Source of the DNA: Prostheceraeus crozeri
Taxonomy: Eukaryota > Platyhelminthes > Polycladida > Euryleptidae
NCBI GenBank assembly: GCA_907163375.1
Contig: CAJQUW010007083.1
Span: forward strand, 62,001 to 126,000
DNA: 64,000 nt
Direction of reading: 5' to 3'
The stretch's first letter is position 1, and every line of letters begins with the position of its first letter. The notes under the pieces are model-generated. The model ran no database searches. It worked only from the letters and a program-made list of their open reading frames with translations, and was not told the DNA's origin. Positions 47,173-58,837 of this stretch are shown one piece after another. The position numbers and the translations under genes were made by a program.

Positions 47173-47277
47173 AGAGAGGGAGAGAGAAGAGATGGAGAGA
47201 GAGAGAGAGAGAAAGAAAAAGAAGAGAGAGAGAGTGGGAGAGAAGAGATGGGGATAGATAGATAGAGTGGGAGAGAG
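47173..47277. repeat. (GA)n tract between two LINEs
   Basis: About 105 bp of impure GA repeats between the 3' end of one LINE and the 5'-truncated start of the next. Confidence 0.93.
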
Positions 47278-48360
47278 ATGTCCCAAGGTGACAATCTGTC
47301 ACTGACTTTATTTTGTCTTTATAAAAACGATATGATTGATATTTTTGAAATACATGTGAACAACCTTTCTCCACTAGAGATTGGCGCAATTAAAATAGCT
47401 ATGATGACATATGCAGATGATATTCTTTTAATGAGCGCATCTAAACAAGGACTGATCAAACATAAAAATAATGCAAAGATATTGTCAAACTAACGGACTA
47501 GTGGTAAATTTCGCCAAGACAAAAATAATGACAAAAAATCACAAAGAAAAGTACCGTGAAGTCCTTGTAAAAGTTAATGACAAATTACATTCAATTGAAG
47601 TAGTGGATGAATAAAAATATCTCGGAATGAGGTTTTCTAACAATGACAAACATCATATAAAGTACTTGGAAAATAAAGAAAAAAGATATACTCTAAAATT
47701 ATTGAAAGAATTTGGAGAAGTCAATGATGAAATTATCAGGAATACTTTCAAAACTTTGACTCTATCTAAAATTTGTTTCGGCGGAAAATTTATATTTCAT
47801 TCAAAACTATCTGAATTGGACAAAGTACAGAATCAGTTTTGTAAATCATTTTTTCATTTAAAATAATAGCGCCAAATTACTATCTTATTGGGGCATTCGG
47901 TTTAAAACCAATGAAATTAATTTTTAAAAATAATTAATTAATTAAAAAACGGATTTTAAAAATAACTGCTGTTACAAAATTAAGAATCTACTGAATGTGC
48001 TACATTTAGATTTCCTTTGGGAAAGTCAGAATCAATTAGAAAATAGGAAAGCTAAACAAATAATCAACAGGAAAATGAATGATTGAGTCCGAGAAGAATG
48101 GATAAATCAAGCAAAATGTAGTAATAAAGGGACAAGTTATTTACAGCTCTCAATTTAATTGTGAAATGAAAAATATTTGAATTACAACCGTGAACGATAC
48201 AAAATACAGACCTTCCTAAAATATAGAACAGTTAATTATAATATTGCTTCCGAAATTGGTAGATATAGAAATGGAAGAGAATATGATGAAAGCATTTGTC
48301 TTGATTATGAGTTACAAGAAGTCGGAGATTTCTATCATTTCATGGTTGTTTGTCCGAAAT
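47278..48360 (+). pseudogene. LINE RT C-terminal half, fragment A
   Basis: MSQGDNLSLTLFCLYKNDM corresponds to the RT motif GIPQGDSLSPTLFCLYIDD. YADDILLMS holds the catalytic Asp pair. The thumb region follows (47627-47866), then, after stops and a deletion near 47930, NYNRERYKIQTFLKYR, ASEIGRYRNGREYDESICLD and the Cys-His motif ending VCPKYH. The fingers and the N-terminal palm are missing, so it is dead. Stops occur near 47491, 47611 and 47864. Confidence 0.88.
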
Positions 48361-48368
48361 ATCACGGC

Positions 48369-48889
48369 CACAGAATTAGACAGGTCTTATCTTCTTCTGT
48401 TTGACTAGAAAAGAAACATTGGAAGATGTAACGTTAATGAAATGGCACAATCTCCTGACTAAATACCATAGCAATCGAACAATAAGCAGCCAGTTCAACA
48501 TCAAACACGCCAAATTGTGCAAAGTTTCAGTGACTGTTATCAACCGGATTACACAGCAAATAGACACAGTCGATGTCAAGTTTTACAGAGAAGTTTCTGA
48601 ACGTTTTTTCGTGTGCCTGCTAACTTTTTTAATAATGATCGGAGGGCCCAACATTATTGAGAAATCTTTTACGCAATGATCTGAACTCTTCGAATCTGAA
48701 GGAGTCGTGGCGATCGGAGCATTTTGAAGGAATTCACAGCAATCCGCAAGCGACGCACGACTATTTTTCCTATCTCTACAAGGTATTAAAAATTTCTTTT
48801 TGCCCACTTAATAAGTTACTGCATGTGCCATTGTTTGAATCAGTTTGCACTTCTTGCAAAGTGATACGATTAAACAATCTAATTCTGTG
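48369..48889 (+). mobile_element. hAT-type MITE family 1, copy 4
   Basis: CACAGAATTAGA ends and a perfect 8-bp duplication ATCACGGC (48361-48368 and 48890-48897). It is inserted in LINE fragment A just after the CPKY motif. The duplicate at 60366-61619 sits at the identical site. Confidence 0.95.
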
Positions 48890-49963
48890 ATCACGGCATT
48901 AGACAATCTGAATGTAGTCAATTTGATTTCTATGACATCATGAATAAGATACAATTGAATCCGTTAAATGCAGTCACGAAATACTTAAAAGAGTGTATTG
49001 ATATCAAACAAATGCAATCAACATATTAATTAAATCTTAGAATAAAAGAATTCTAATGACAATGAATTAAAGACTCAATGTCATTATAACGATAGCTATG
49101 GTTCTGACCCACTCATTGTTGATGCATCGACATTAACGAAGATAACGTGGTGCAGATGCATAGAAATTTATACAGCCAACGCTTTTCCTGTTAAAACTGT
49201 ATCTACAGTATATATCTATCTACATCGATATTATGAAGCAAATTGTGCATGCATAGAAATCTATTGCCAGTGTCGCAATTTAGACAAAACAACAATGGCG
49301 AGATAATGCATGTAACTTAAGTGATGTCCAGCCGAACAATGATTTATGCGTTAGAATTTCACTCACTGCCAACAGTCAGATCACACCGAGTCTTAGCATC
49401 AGTTGCATTATGAAATTCACGGGGATCGGTCAGTACTCAGTACAATACCATTCTACTTTCATTATTATCTGATTGACTTTGCTCTTCAGGTGAGATATAA
49501 CATATTCATATTTATCTAAGTGTTTTACGTAGATATTTCATGCCTTATGTACTTGCGTAGACACTTTTCTTTGACCGATCCTCATGCTAACATAATGCAA
49601 AGAGCTGTGTGTTGTGATGTAGTTTGAATTAATGTCAACGCAAAAATGTTAAATTCAATGATTGATTAAAGCGTTCCTAATCATCATTAATGAAATATTA
49701 TTTGCTGAATACGTTCACATCTCCTCTCTGCTATTTCTCTGTGCATGTATTGCCTTCATAATTTCTCATATAGGCCTACATCGCTTTGTATCGCACTTAT
49801 ATATTTTGTCATACTATCGGCCTACTTCACATCATTCACGAACTTTGGTTACGAGCATTTTACCTCATCTCATCCTTACATCTGTATGTCAATGTAATTA
49901 CTCATAATTTGTGAAATCCCTTTTGGGGTTTTGCTGCACTGAAAATATATCCTTTGAATTTTG

Positions 49964-49995
49964 AGAGAAGAGAGAGAGGAGAGAGGGAGAGAGAG
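49964..49995. repeat. (GA)n tract between LINE fragment A and LINE-2x
   Basis: About 32 bp of GA repeats between a LINE 3' terminus and the next LINE 5' start. Confidence 0.9.
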
Positions 49996-50199
49996 CACGC
50001 AACCGATATCTCCGAACAAAGATGATGCGAAGCTTGGATTTATTTCAAGAGAGGAGTGTGCATGTGGCAGAAGAGAATCCGATGAAACTCTACTGCGAAG
50101 TGTAAGCGAGACATTCATCTTTCTTGCTCCAAGTTTCTAGCTTATGATCTTGTAAAATACTTTGTAAAAAGAAATATACATGTGAGGCTTGTATAAGGA

Positions 50200-50800
50200 A
50201 CTTACATCCAAGCGACCTACATGTAGAAGGATACACAACAGGCACGAAGAGAAGAAGCAAGCGACCCGAGACAGAAAGAAGTCAGCCAATTAAAGAATGA
50301 AGTTAAAGAACATCCACAAAAGTCGTAAGAAATCAAAGAAACGCTGCAGCTCAGAGATGATGGAAGATCCTAATTATTGAATACGATAAATGAGTGTAGC
50401 CGGAATTAGGAACGACAAGAAGAAATTGAAGAACTAAAGAAAAAGTCAAATGAAACAAAGGAGCAAAGAGACTTCAGATGCTACAATTGCGGTAAACATG
50501 GTCACATCGCGAGAAACTGGCAGAAATGGACGCTATTATCAAAGACAAAACCGTCAAAGAAGACCAAGGTGGCAGAATTACAACAGAAGGCCATTTCGAA
50601 GAAACGACAGCCGGTATTGGCAAGATCAGGACCACCTCTGCATCATCAAGAGTACATGAACCAAGAACGTTACAGAGTTTCCCCAATAACGAATCGAAAC
50701 GGTGGCAGAAGGTACTTTCCCAACATGCAATCACCACAGTGATAATCAGCTCCTATACAGGCCTCTCATGGATATCTTTGATGAAGTAACTGAGGGGGGA
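50200..50800 (+). pseudogene. LINE-2x ORF1: coiled coil and zinc knuckle
   Basis: Charged coil-like sequence (RREEASDPRQKEVSQLKNEV) with a stop near 50309 leads to DFRCYNCGKHGHIARN at about 50470-50518. The copy at 63245 reads CYNCGKHGHIARNYW, in which the fourth zinc ligand (Cys in a CCHC knuckle) is Tyr. Copy A instead has a short deletion at that point. Downstream is Arg/Asn/Tyr-rich (YYQRQNRQRRPRW). LINE ORF1 proteins bind element RNA; both copies are broken. Confidence 0.7.
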
Positions 50801-51567
50801 GGAGAAGAAAATCAAAAGAAGAGATGAAGATACAAATGATGATGATTTCAATTATGACACACGTACTGGTAGAGTTGAGATGAATGCAAAACTTACATAT
50901 TAACAGTTTAAACAATGAGAAAATTGCCAACCCTGACCTACGGACGAATATAAATGATTCCGACTTTATATGTTTGTCGAAAACTCATTTAGATGACGAT
51001 AATGAGTTGGCAATTATCCCATATTATCATAGATATCATGCATATTAAAGGAAAAAGAAAGCGCCTGGAAGAAATATTAAAGGAGTATCCCTATTCGGTG
51101 AAATCATGCAGAAGGATTTGTTGATTGAAAATGTCGTGAACGGAAATGGTAGTCCTTTAATTATGAAATTCATCAATGACAACAGGAAAGATATGAAAGA
51201 AACTTTCCTCATTTTATGTTACAAAGATAGTCGCGAATAGTCTAAATACAAAGAAAGCAACTATTTTGAAAAAAATATAGTTACAAAATGTAAGATGAAA
51301 AATGTACTCTATGACATTAAAAACGATCCACTTGATATAGAAAATCTCAATGGAAGTGGACGACTTTTATTTCATACTGCACTTACCAGGATGTCTATGC
51401 ATCAAATTTGTCATGCCAATATAAAACAGCTGTCCATTGTCGATATCTTTGGCATAGTTGATGCATTTCAAATTTGACCTTTTATCACAACAAGCAATTC
51501 TTTCTGACTAAATTTTGAAGCAAAAATGTCGCAAGCAGAGTTTGTAAAAGGAATGGCTGTTATATAC

Positions 51568-51613
51568 GTATATAGTATATACAGTATACAGTGTATATAG
51601 TGTATACAGTATA
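51568..51613. repeat. TA-rich microsatellite
   Basis: TATACGTATATAG-type repeats immediately before the surviving Tc1 transposase sequence. Confidence 0.8.
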
Positions 51614-51618
51614 TACGA

Positions 51619-52399
51619 ACAGCATATCGCCGTCTAGCAGAAGCTGGCCTGAGGTCATACCGACCTGCTCTAAGAATTTCTCTAGGTAAGTAATGCGAGA
51701 ATTTCACACAATGACATTGTTTCACTACCAATTTTTTTCTCCGAAGGTCTCGAACACAAGCGAAAGCGTGTGGAATGGTGTGAGCAGCATCTGTCGTGGA
51801 GCACACAGGAATGGCGTCAAGTGATGCGAACGGATGAATCCTGTTTCACTTTGGATTTTCACGATGGTCGCATTAGAGTGCATCGAATGGTTGGTGAGAG
51901 GTATTCACCCTGCTGCATATCTGAGCATGACCGCTATGGTGGTGGTAGCGTGATGATCTGGGCCGGTATCTGGTACGGAGGTCGAACTGTCGCAGTCATT
52001 GTGAATGGGAACTTGAACGGAGAGCGATATTTATCGAATATCATATCTCCAACCGTCATCCCAACGGTAAATGAACTCAACCTCATATTCCAGGATGACA
52101 ACGCTCGACCACACAGAGCTCATTGTGTAACAACAGCGATAGTGAGATCTGGAATTCGTATCCTCCATTGGCCTTCACGCTCCTCCGTCCTGTCTCCGAT
52201 CGAACATGCTTGGGATGAACTTGGTCGGAAAGTGGGAGATGCATATGATCATCCACCATCAACACTAACAGCTCTTTCAGAGAGACTCATCGATCAATGG
52301 TCATTGCTGGATCAGGAACGGCTTGATCATCTTTGTGACTCGATGCCGATGAGACTTCAAAGCTGCATTTCAGAGCGGGGAGGACATACTCGGTACTAA
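51619..52399 (+). pseudogene. Tc1-family transposase, DD34E catalytic domain open, small intron
   Basis: An upstream coding stretch AYRRLAEAGLRSYRPALRIS (51622-51685) meets a GTAAGT donor at 51686. A TTTTTTTCTCCGAAG acceptor ends at 51746. Joining there keeps the frame (L-G-L-E-H-K-R-K-R-V-E-W), giving a 61-nt intron inside a Tc1 motif. The rest is open from 51770 to 52399: TDES (Asp22), GGGSVMIWAGIW, FQDDNARPH (Asp110), LSPIEHAWDELGR (Glu145), ending RGGHTRY. Asp110 and Glu145 are 34 residues apart, DD34E. Only the N-terminal DNA-binding part is lost. Small introns are known in some Tc1 elements, such as nematode Tc1. Confidence 0.88.
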
Positions 52400-52849
52400 T
52401 GTCTCCCATTTATTCAAATATAATGTTTTATTTTAAATGCTATCTTATAATTCATGAGTATGAGTGGAATAAAGTTCATATATTTGAGTGGAGCATTTTT
52501 TATGTGTTTTTTTTTTTTGACGGTCGAATCGGACAAATGACAATGAGGACTAAAATCTTAAGCCGAGAAGCTCAAGTGACAGTGTAATCAATGCACCTGG
52601 TAAAGAAATACTCGATTTCTGTGAAGAGACCTCATTGATCATTGTGAATGGTCGACTGGAACCCGGTAAACCTACGTATGCTACCTTACATGACACCGAA
52701 GTCCGAAAATCAGTACCTCCTGATATCAAGATCTCTACCTCATCACGTAGCGAATCTACTCTTTATACTGACCATATGCCCTTTAAATTTGAACTAAATT
52801 TCACCTTGAAAAATATTTCCAAAGGTAGCTGAAAACTTAATAAGCAGCA

Positions 52850-54828
52850 GATTAAGAATAGTCCTCAAAGAAAGAAGTGGTCAAAAAACCCATACAAATG
52901 AACAGCAAAAAATGATAGGTATTCGATGAAGAATTAGATAAAATAAAATGTCTATATAATAAAAAGATATAAAATTAGCTAAATTGCAAAGAAGTGAAAG
53001 ATGCCAAAAATAAGAATGATCACAAAAAATACTGGCAACTTGTTAATGAAACAAGGAAAATAGTAAAGAGACCTAAAAAGTCCATTCTAACAGTTCGCGA
53101 TTTAAACGAGGCATCATCGAAAGTGATTCAAAATTTGTAGAGCAAATTCAACACAGTAATGAAATTCATACCTTTCCATTTCGACAAATAAATGAGCCAC
53201 ATCAATCGCCAATGCTAGATGAAGACATTCCGAAAATTGAGATAGAAAATTGTCAGAAAGATGGTCATAACTCAAAATGTAACAGTCCTGATGGATTAGT
53301 AAAAGAGCTCCTCAAAAATAATATGGAGGAGTCAATCAACAATATTCTGAATGTTGACATAGTTCCATGGGACAACAGATGGATATCTCCTGTATTTAAA
53401 AACGGAATTATAAATGAAGCATCATCATATATATGCATCAATCTAGCTTCGACTTTGGAAAAACTGTTGACGAAACTAATTAGTGAGCGATTGAATATAT
53501 GGTTAGATGCAAATAATGTAATACATTGCTTACAAATCGGCTTTCGGAAACGGCACTCAACCTTTGACAACATACTCATATTCGGGAAATAAATAGACAG
53601 CAGAGTAATATGAAAAGTCCTTTGTATTTGTGCTTTATTGACTTGTCAAAAGCATTCGATTCTATACCAAAACAAAAGCTTGTGGAAAGGCTAAGCGAAA
53701 TGCTTCCAAGCAATAGAATATTAGAACTCATAAAAACTTGGTAAACGGCAAAAGCTGCAAAATATTATACAATGGGCAAGAAAGCGATGTATTTGCAGTA
53801 AATAATGGAATTCCACAAGGAGATAGCTTATCTCCCACATTATTTTGACTATACAAGTACATGAATAGATTGTTTGAGCTACTAGATGAAAACATGGTTT
53901 CTTTTGATCCCATTGTTATTGAGGAAAATCAATTGTGTGCAATAGGATATGCAGATGATATACTGTTATTCAGAAAATCACAGCAAGGTCTATTGAAATA
54001 GATTCAAATAGTCCATGAATTTTGTAACGTAAGTGGTCTACATGTCAATTACTCAAAAACGAAACATATATTTACTCTCTTTAACATGAAATTAAATGAT
54101 GCATTTCATCAGGATACTTTTGAAATACTTGCGCCATCGCAAATGAAATACTGTTGAGAATTTATGTTCAATAATAAATTAGGTGACCTGAATAAAGTTC
54201 AGTTACAATTCTATATGAAATTCTGTTATTTGAAGCCTTCTACAGTTAATTATTGTATATATGGTGAATTGGAGTGAAGTTTTTCGAGTTCCATTTCTAC
54301 AAGGCTGCAATCCGTATTTGGATTAGAATAATAAATGGCAAGAAACAAAGTTTAACGTGGAAAATCTATAGTAATATCATGAATAATATAGATGATTGTT
54401 GCTACTCAAATACATGGACTTATTATTACTAGGAAATTTCTTTTCAAATTAATCTTACAACAACTTTAGTTGAATCAGAATGACCGCGATAAAAATAGCT
54501 AAATCAGAATTGTAAACCAAAGATAGCACAGTTTTTTTCAGAGAAGAATGGATAAACTCCGCAAAGGTCAGTCATAAAGGATTACGTTATATTGAAATAT
54601 ACCGATTTGATGATAATCTGAAGCTGTATCTCAACAATTCGTCAGACCTTGGTGACGAAGTTTCAATCATGTTGAAATCTAGAACTGGGCATCATAAATT
54701 AATGCCTGAAATAGGCCGTTATGGCAACAGACTTGAATATGACGAAATGTTACCGTCCATTCTGCCCTGAAAAGATTGAAGACACCTATCATTTCTTAGC
54801 TGAATGTCCAAAGTACACTACAATTATC
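52850..54828 (+). pseudogene. LINE-2x reverse transcriptase
   Basis: The fingers (53212-53592) are open: CNSPDGLVKELLK, WDNRWISPVFKNG, YICINLASTLEKLLTKLISERL and IGFRKRHSTFDNIL. The palm follows: LCFIDLSKAFDSIPKQKL (catalytic Asp), NNGIPQGDSLSPTLF, GYADDILLF (catalytic Asp pair) and SGLHVNYSKTK. The C-terminal part has EEWINSAKVSHKGLRY, MPEIGRYGNRLEYDE and DTYHFLAECPKY. Stops interrupt at about 53592, 53742, 53847, 54000, 54155 and 54770. It preserves the finger region deleted in LINE-1x. Confidence 0.9.
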
Positions 54829-54837
54829 TGCGGGAAG

Positions 54838-55093
54838 CATAGAAATTGACAACAATAAATCCTCTAGAATGGAAATTAAGCTTCATGCAATACACAATAA
54901 CGGCACATAAATCGCACGCATTTTCACTTAGATGCACCTGCCAACGGCTGTATCATTGGGTTAGAATCAGTCACATGTGTAAATCGAAGCTTTTCATTGA
55001 TTATTCATGCCCCAACTTAGTTCTCCCGGATGTGCCGCGACTCTGAGTCAATTTCAATTCTAGCGAACTTCAGATAAACAGTTTATTTCTATG
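54838..55093 (+). mobile_element. hAT-type MITE family 2, copy 2
   Basis: CATAGAAAT ends, flanked by GCGGGAAG and GAGGGAAG (8 bp, one mismatch). Inserted just after the RT Cys-His motif of LINE-2x. Confidence 0.9.
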
Positions 55094-55157
55094 GAGGGAA
55101 GATGTTATGATGGAATTCATAGACATCAGTAGAACAGAATTTTACGACTCCTTTGAT

Positions 55158-55679
55158 CACAGAATTAGACAGGTCGTCTCTTCTTCTGTTTGACTAGAAA
55201 GGAAACATTGGAAGATGTAACGTAAATGAAATGACACAATCTGCTGACTAATTACCATAGCAATCGAACAATAAGCAGCCAGTTCAACATTAAACACGCC
55301 AAATTGTGCAAAGTTTCGGTGACTGTTATCAAACGGATCACACAGCAAAGAGACACAGTCGATGTCAAGTTCTACAGAGAAGTTTGTGAACGTTTCTTTG
55401 TGCGCCTGCTAACTTTTTTAATAATGATCGGAGGGCCCAACATTATCGAGAAAACTTTTACGCAATGATCTGAATTCTTCGAATCTGAAGGAGTCGTGGC
55501 AATCGGAGCATTTTGAAGGAATTCACAGCAATCCGCAAGCGACGCACGACTATTTTTCCTATCTCTGTAAGGTATCAAAAATTTCTTTTTGCCCACTTAA
55601 TAAGTTACTGCATGTGCCATTGTTTTGAATCAGTTTGCACTTCTAGCAAAGTGATGCGATTAAACAATCTAATTCTGTG
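55158..55679 (+). mobile_element. hAT-type MITE family 1, copy 5
   Basis: CACAGAATTAGA ends and a perfect 8-bp duplication CCTTTGAT on both sides; 522 bp. It carries the 74-codon minus-strand frame at 55372-55596. Confidence 0.94.
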
Positions 55680-56172
55680 CCTTTGATACTAATCTCGGTT
55701 GTAGAATAAAGTCAATAGCAAAAGTTATTAAATCAGTCAACGAAGACAGATTGATTATGCACTGCTGATAGCATAGACATCATTGATCAGTCTACTGATT
55801 TAAGAAAGGTATGAAACTATTAACATAGAAAGTGAATGGCCTAAGATAGTGATGAAAGAGGAGCATAGATATCCATGTTCCATAAATGAATGGCTGGTTC
55901 CTTTGCATTTCTGTAAAATCATATGCGGATACAATAGATATCTATTAGCAGTCGATGTAAACGAATTTTCGACATCAAAAGTCAATAGATGACAACAGAA
56001 AGTATTCGCATCAAATCAATGCGTGTCAGAATAACAGTATCCTCGCTATCAGAGTAGATGTACGTTTATTGTTTGATTTCTATCAGTCGTAAACAATGTG
56101 AATTCTCAGCAAAGTGATTGAAATGATTAATACTCAAAACGATAAAAGACAGAAACTGCCAAAAGAACAAAC

Positions 56173-56428
56173 CATAGAAATTGACAACAATAAAACCTCT
56201 AGAATGGAAATTAAGCTTCATGCAATGCACAATAACGGCACATAAATCGCACGCATTTTCACTTAGATGCACCTGCCAACGTCTGTATGATTGGGTCAGA
56301 ATCAGTCACATGCGTAAATCGAAGCTTTTAATTGGTGGTTCATGCCCCAACTTAGTTCCCCCGGATGTGCCGCGACCTTGAGTCAATTTCCATTCTAGCG
56401 AACTTCAGATAAACAATCTATTTCTATG
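56173..56428 (+). mobile_element. hAT-type MITE family 2, copy 3
   Basis: 256 bp, CATAGAAAT ends, perfect 8-bp duplication GAACAAAC. Confidence 0.94.
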
Positions 56429-56648
56429 GAACAAACCGTCCAATGTACGTTTGCTTTACTAATTACACGACGGAGATCGGTCAAAACCAACTTTCTACTG
56501 AATCCTTAATCTTTGCAATTGCATTTACAGGTCAGAACGAATTTATCATACTTTGTTTATCGATGCATAAACTCTCTTGATAGGCTTCTATGAATTTGTA
56601 TATGCCATATTATTTTCCGTTGACTGATCTCCAAACTTAATTAAGTGT

Positions 56649-56904
56649 CATAGAAATAAACTGTTTATCTGAAGTTCGCTAGAATGGAAATTGACTCAAG
56701 GTCGCGGCACATCCGGGGGAACTAAGTTGGGGCATGAACCACCAATGAAAAGCTTCGATTTACTCATGTGACTGATTCTAACCCAATCATACAGACGTTG
56801 GCAGGTGCATCTAAGTGAAAATGTGTGCGATTTATGTGCCGTTATTGTGCATTGCATGAAGCTTAATTTCCATTCTAGAGGTTTTATTGTTGTCAATTTC
56901 TATG
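56649..56904 (-). mobile_element. hAT-type MITE family 2, copy 4, inverted
   Basis: 256 bp, CATAGAAAT ends, perfect 8-bp duplication TTAAGTGT. It lies 220 bp from copy 3 in the opposite orientation, so the two can pair. Confidence 0.94.
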
Positions 56905-57179
56905 TTAAGTGTATTGCATTTGTCTGTTGTACTGTACACTTGGTTGATAATAATGTCCTCTATATGGTCTACATATTACTGCCAATATTGATGATATTCA
57001 CGATATGAATCATTATTCACTTCCAAATATTATGCATCTCCTCCCCTTCATATTGACTTTTCTACCGTTGCCACGTTAAACTGACCGATCGCATGCCATG
57101 TACATGTATGAACATCAGCTCATCATCATTTCTATACCTCACATGACATTTGAACTCATTGACACTCTCTCATTTGTAC

Positions 57180-58743
57180 AGATTGTTTCATAAAAAATTG
57201 ATCACCCTTAATCATCGCCTTAACTTCAACTTTGTCTAACTCCGCCAAGCTTGAACGAATTTCTCTGAAATTTGGAAGATATGTCAGTTGTGCTTACTAA
57301 TATCATTGTTGGAAATTTCAAGCATGAATATTGAGTTGTTTTCCTGTTATAGATAAAAAAGTAGTAGATAATTTGATCTTCATTTAGCAATGTTACACAA
57401 AATCATACCTCACTCTTATAAAATTACATTTGTTTCCTTTGTTATGTAATATGTTGTTCTGTAAGCCAAAAGCTATCAAGCTAAACAAAAATAAAGAAAA
57501 TCGGTCAATCAGAGCCAGTATAGCACCATTATTCATCAACAATAATGTAACTGCTACATGTGATTAACTGGACTTCATGTTCCATAGCTTCCTGACTTCG
57601 TTGCGGTGGTGTTGGCAGCACTCCTGATTGCTTTCAGCTAGAAATCTATCTCTTACCGGTTGACAACAATACAAAGCACAAATGAACAATAACGAGATCG
57701 CATTCACAAAAGGCAAAGTGTCAGCCTTGCTAGAACTAGGGTTTTCTTTGCGAGCTACAAGCAAGCGACTAAATGTCCCTTACACAAATGTGCATCGATG
57801 GCATAATGATGATTTTCGACTCTGTCGTAAAGAGGGCTCTGGCCGTCCACGCAAAACATCCAAACGTAGAGACCGCCTAATTTTGAGATTTGTTAAAGTT
57901 GATCCAAGTCTCTCGTTAACTGAGATGGTTGCACTAGTCTCGTCTATTTCTAAGTCCACTATTCGTAGAAGACTTATTGAGTCGAATTTCAAGAGCTGTA
58001 AGAGGCCCTCTCAGATCGAATTATCAGATTAGCATACAAAAAGACGTCTCAGATGGTCAATGAGTCATTGTCACTGGCGAAATCAATGGGATCGGGTTGT
58101 CTGGTCTGATGAGGCATCAGTCCGTCTGAAGGATAGTGATGGTCGATTGAGATTATGGATAAAATCTGATCAGGAAATTCCGAGACATTTACATCGTCCC
58201 CGGTACAAGGTGGTGCGACTCTACTGATTTGGGCTGGCATTTGGACCAATGGCCGCTCTGAACTTCACACACATTTATTTATGGATGATAATGCTACGTG
58301 TCACAGGAGTAGTAGAGTCAACTTATGCAAGTCTCAATTAGGGCTTAGGACATTATCTTGGCCAGCTCGTTCTCCTGATCTGAATCCCACAGAAAATGTA
58401 TGGAGTATTCTAAAACGTAACGTTCGTCGTTCACTGCTACCTACAGATGGCGTATCACAACTTACGTCACTGTTAAAAAGAGAGCGGAGAAAGTTAGATC
58501 AGTCAAAAATCAACGATATCATCGAATCAATACCTAGACGAATTGGTAATGTCATTGACAATAAGGGTAGGGCCACAAAATATTAGCTTCTTAAGAACCG
58601 TTACTGTATCATAGCTTATCAGATTATATAAGGACATTTTAATATATTAGGGACATGAAAAAACATGAAAAATGCTTTCTGCATCATACTTATGTTTTAT
58701 TTAGTCAAATTTTAGGATGATCCACTTTTTATGAAACGGACTG
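57180..58743 (+). mobile_element. Tc1-type DNA transposon with both ends
   Basis: The left end CAGATTGTTTCATAAAAAAT and inverted right end CAGTCCGTTTCATAAAAAGT both continue to a GATCA(C/T)CCT word. TA is present on both sides (57178-57179 and 58744-58745). 1564 bp; the transposase has an internal deletion. It lies in the 3' region of LINE-2x. Confidence 0.9.
57682..58586 (+). pseudogene. Tc1-family transposase, internally deleted
   Basis: The N-terminal paired-like helix-turn-helix region is open: FTKGKVSALLELGFSLRAT, RLNVPYTNVHRW and GSGRPRKTSKRRDR, the latter the GRPR motif between the two helix-turn-helix units. SKSTIRRRLIESNFKS precedes a stop/frameshift near 58030. Next come WDRVVWSDEASVRL (first Asp) and SDGRLRLWIKS, then a gap of roughly 40 residues, MDDNATCH (second Asp) and SPDLNPTENVWSILKRNV (Glu, 34 residues on, DD34E), ending NKGRATKY. 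The family inserts at TA. Two or more disruptions make this copy inactive. Confidence 0.9.
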
Positions 58744-58837
58744 TAGTTTTTTGCAAATGATCATCATCTAATATGTCATCATTGATTTGTACTTTTAGGT
58801 TATTTTTCTCTAAGAAAATAAATCCCTTTGAATTTTG

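Larger units (their letters stand above)
47278..49963 (+). mobile_element. 5'-truncated LINE fragment A, GA tracts at both ends
   Basis: It begins abruptly inside the RT motif (MSQGDNLSLTLF) after GA repeats and ends ATATATCCTTTGAATTTTG directly followed by GA. The truncated 5' end is typical of target-primed reverse transcription. A hAT-type MITE interrupts it at 48369-48889. Confidence 0.85.
47173..50934 (+). repeat. Tandem/segmental duplication, copy A
   Basis: Matches 58838-64000 at roughly 96-97% by eye outside indels. It includes the same 5'-truncated LINE, the same hAT-type MITE at the same base, and the start of the next LINE. Confidence 0.93.
51296..52504 (+). mobile_element. Tc1-type DNA transposon, 5'-truncated, inserted in LINE-2x
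   Basis: The boundaries are approximate, set by where LINE homology stops (...KCKMKN) and resumes (...FDGRIGQ). I could not find clear terminal inverted repeats. The N-terminal DNA-binding region of the transposase is missing, and its place is taken by a TA-rich microsatellite (51568-51613). Confidence 0.75.
50885..52835 (+). pseudogene. LINE-2x AP-type endonuclease, split by a Tc1-type element
   Basis: Before the insert: HINSLNNEKIANPDLRTNI, ICLSKTHLDDDNELAI (metal-binding Glu reads Lys), APGRNIKGVSLF and FLILCYKDSRE, then a stop near 51238. After the insert: FFFDGRIGQ in place of GDLNGRIGS, APGKEILDFCEETSLIIVNG and STLYTDHMPFKFELN, the closing SDH-type motif. The order matches the endonuclease of LINE-1x. 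It is disrupted by the insert, stops and a changed catalytic residue. Confidence 0.82.
49996..58837 (+). mobile_element. Non-LTR retrotransposon LINE-2x, between GA tracts, with at least six nested insertions
   Basis: It starts CACGCAACCGATATCTCCG after GA repeats and has the ORF1/CCHC, endonuclease and RT order of LINE-1x but is clearly diverged in sequence. It ends AAATAAATCCCTTTGAATTT plus TG at 58837, abutting GA. Insertions: Tc1-type (about 51296-52504), CATAGAAAT MITEs (54838, 56173, 56649), a family 1 MITE (55158) and a second Tc1-type element (57180). Without them it is about 5 kb. Boundaries rest on the GA junctions. Confidence 0.75.

Noticed and set aside
49662-49907. 81-codon frame identical in both duplication copies (also 62430-62675)
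   Set aside because: Identity is explained by recent duplication; lies in a LINE 3' region without known domain.
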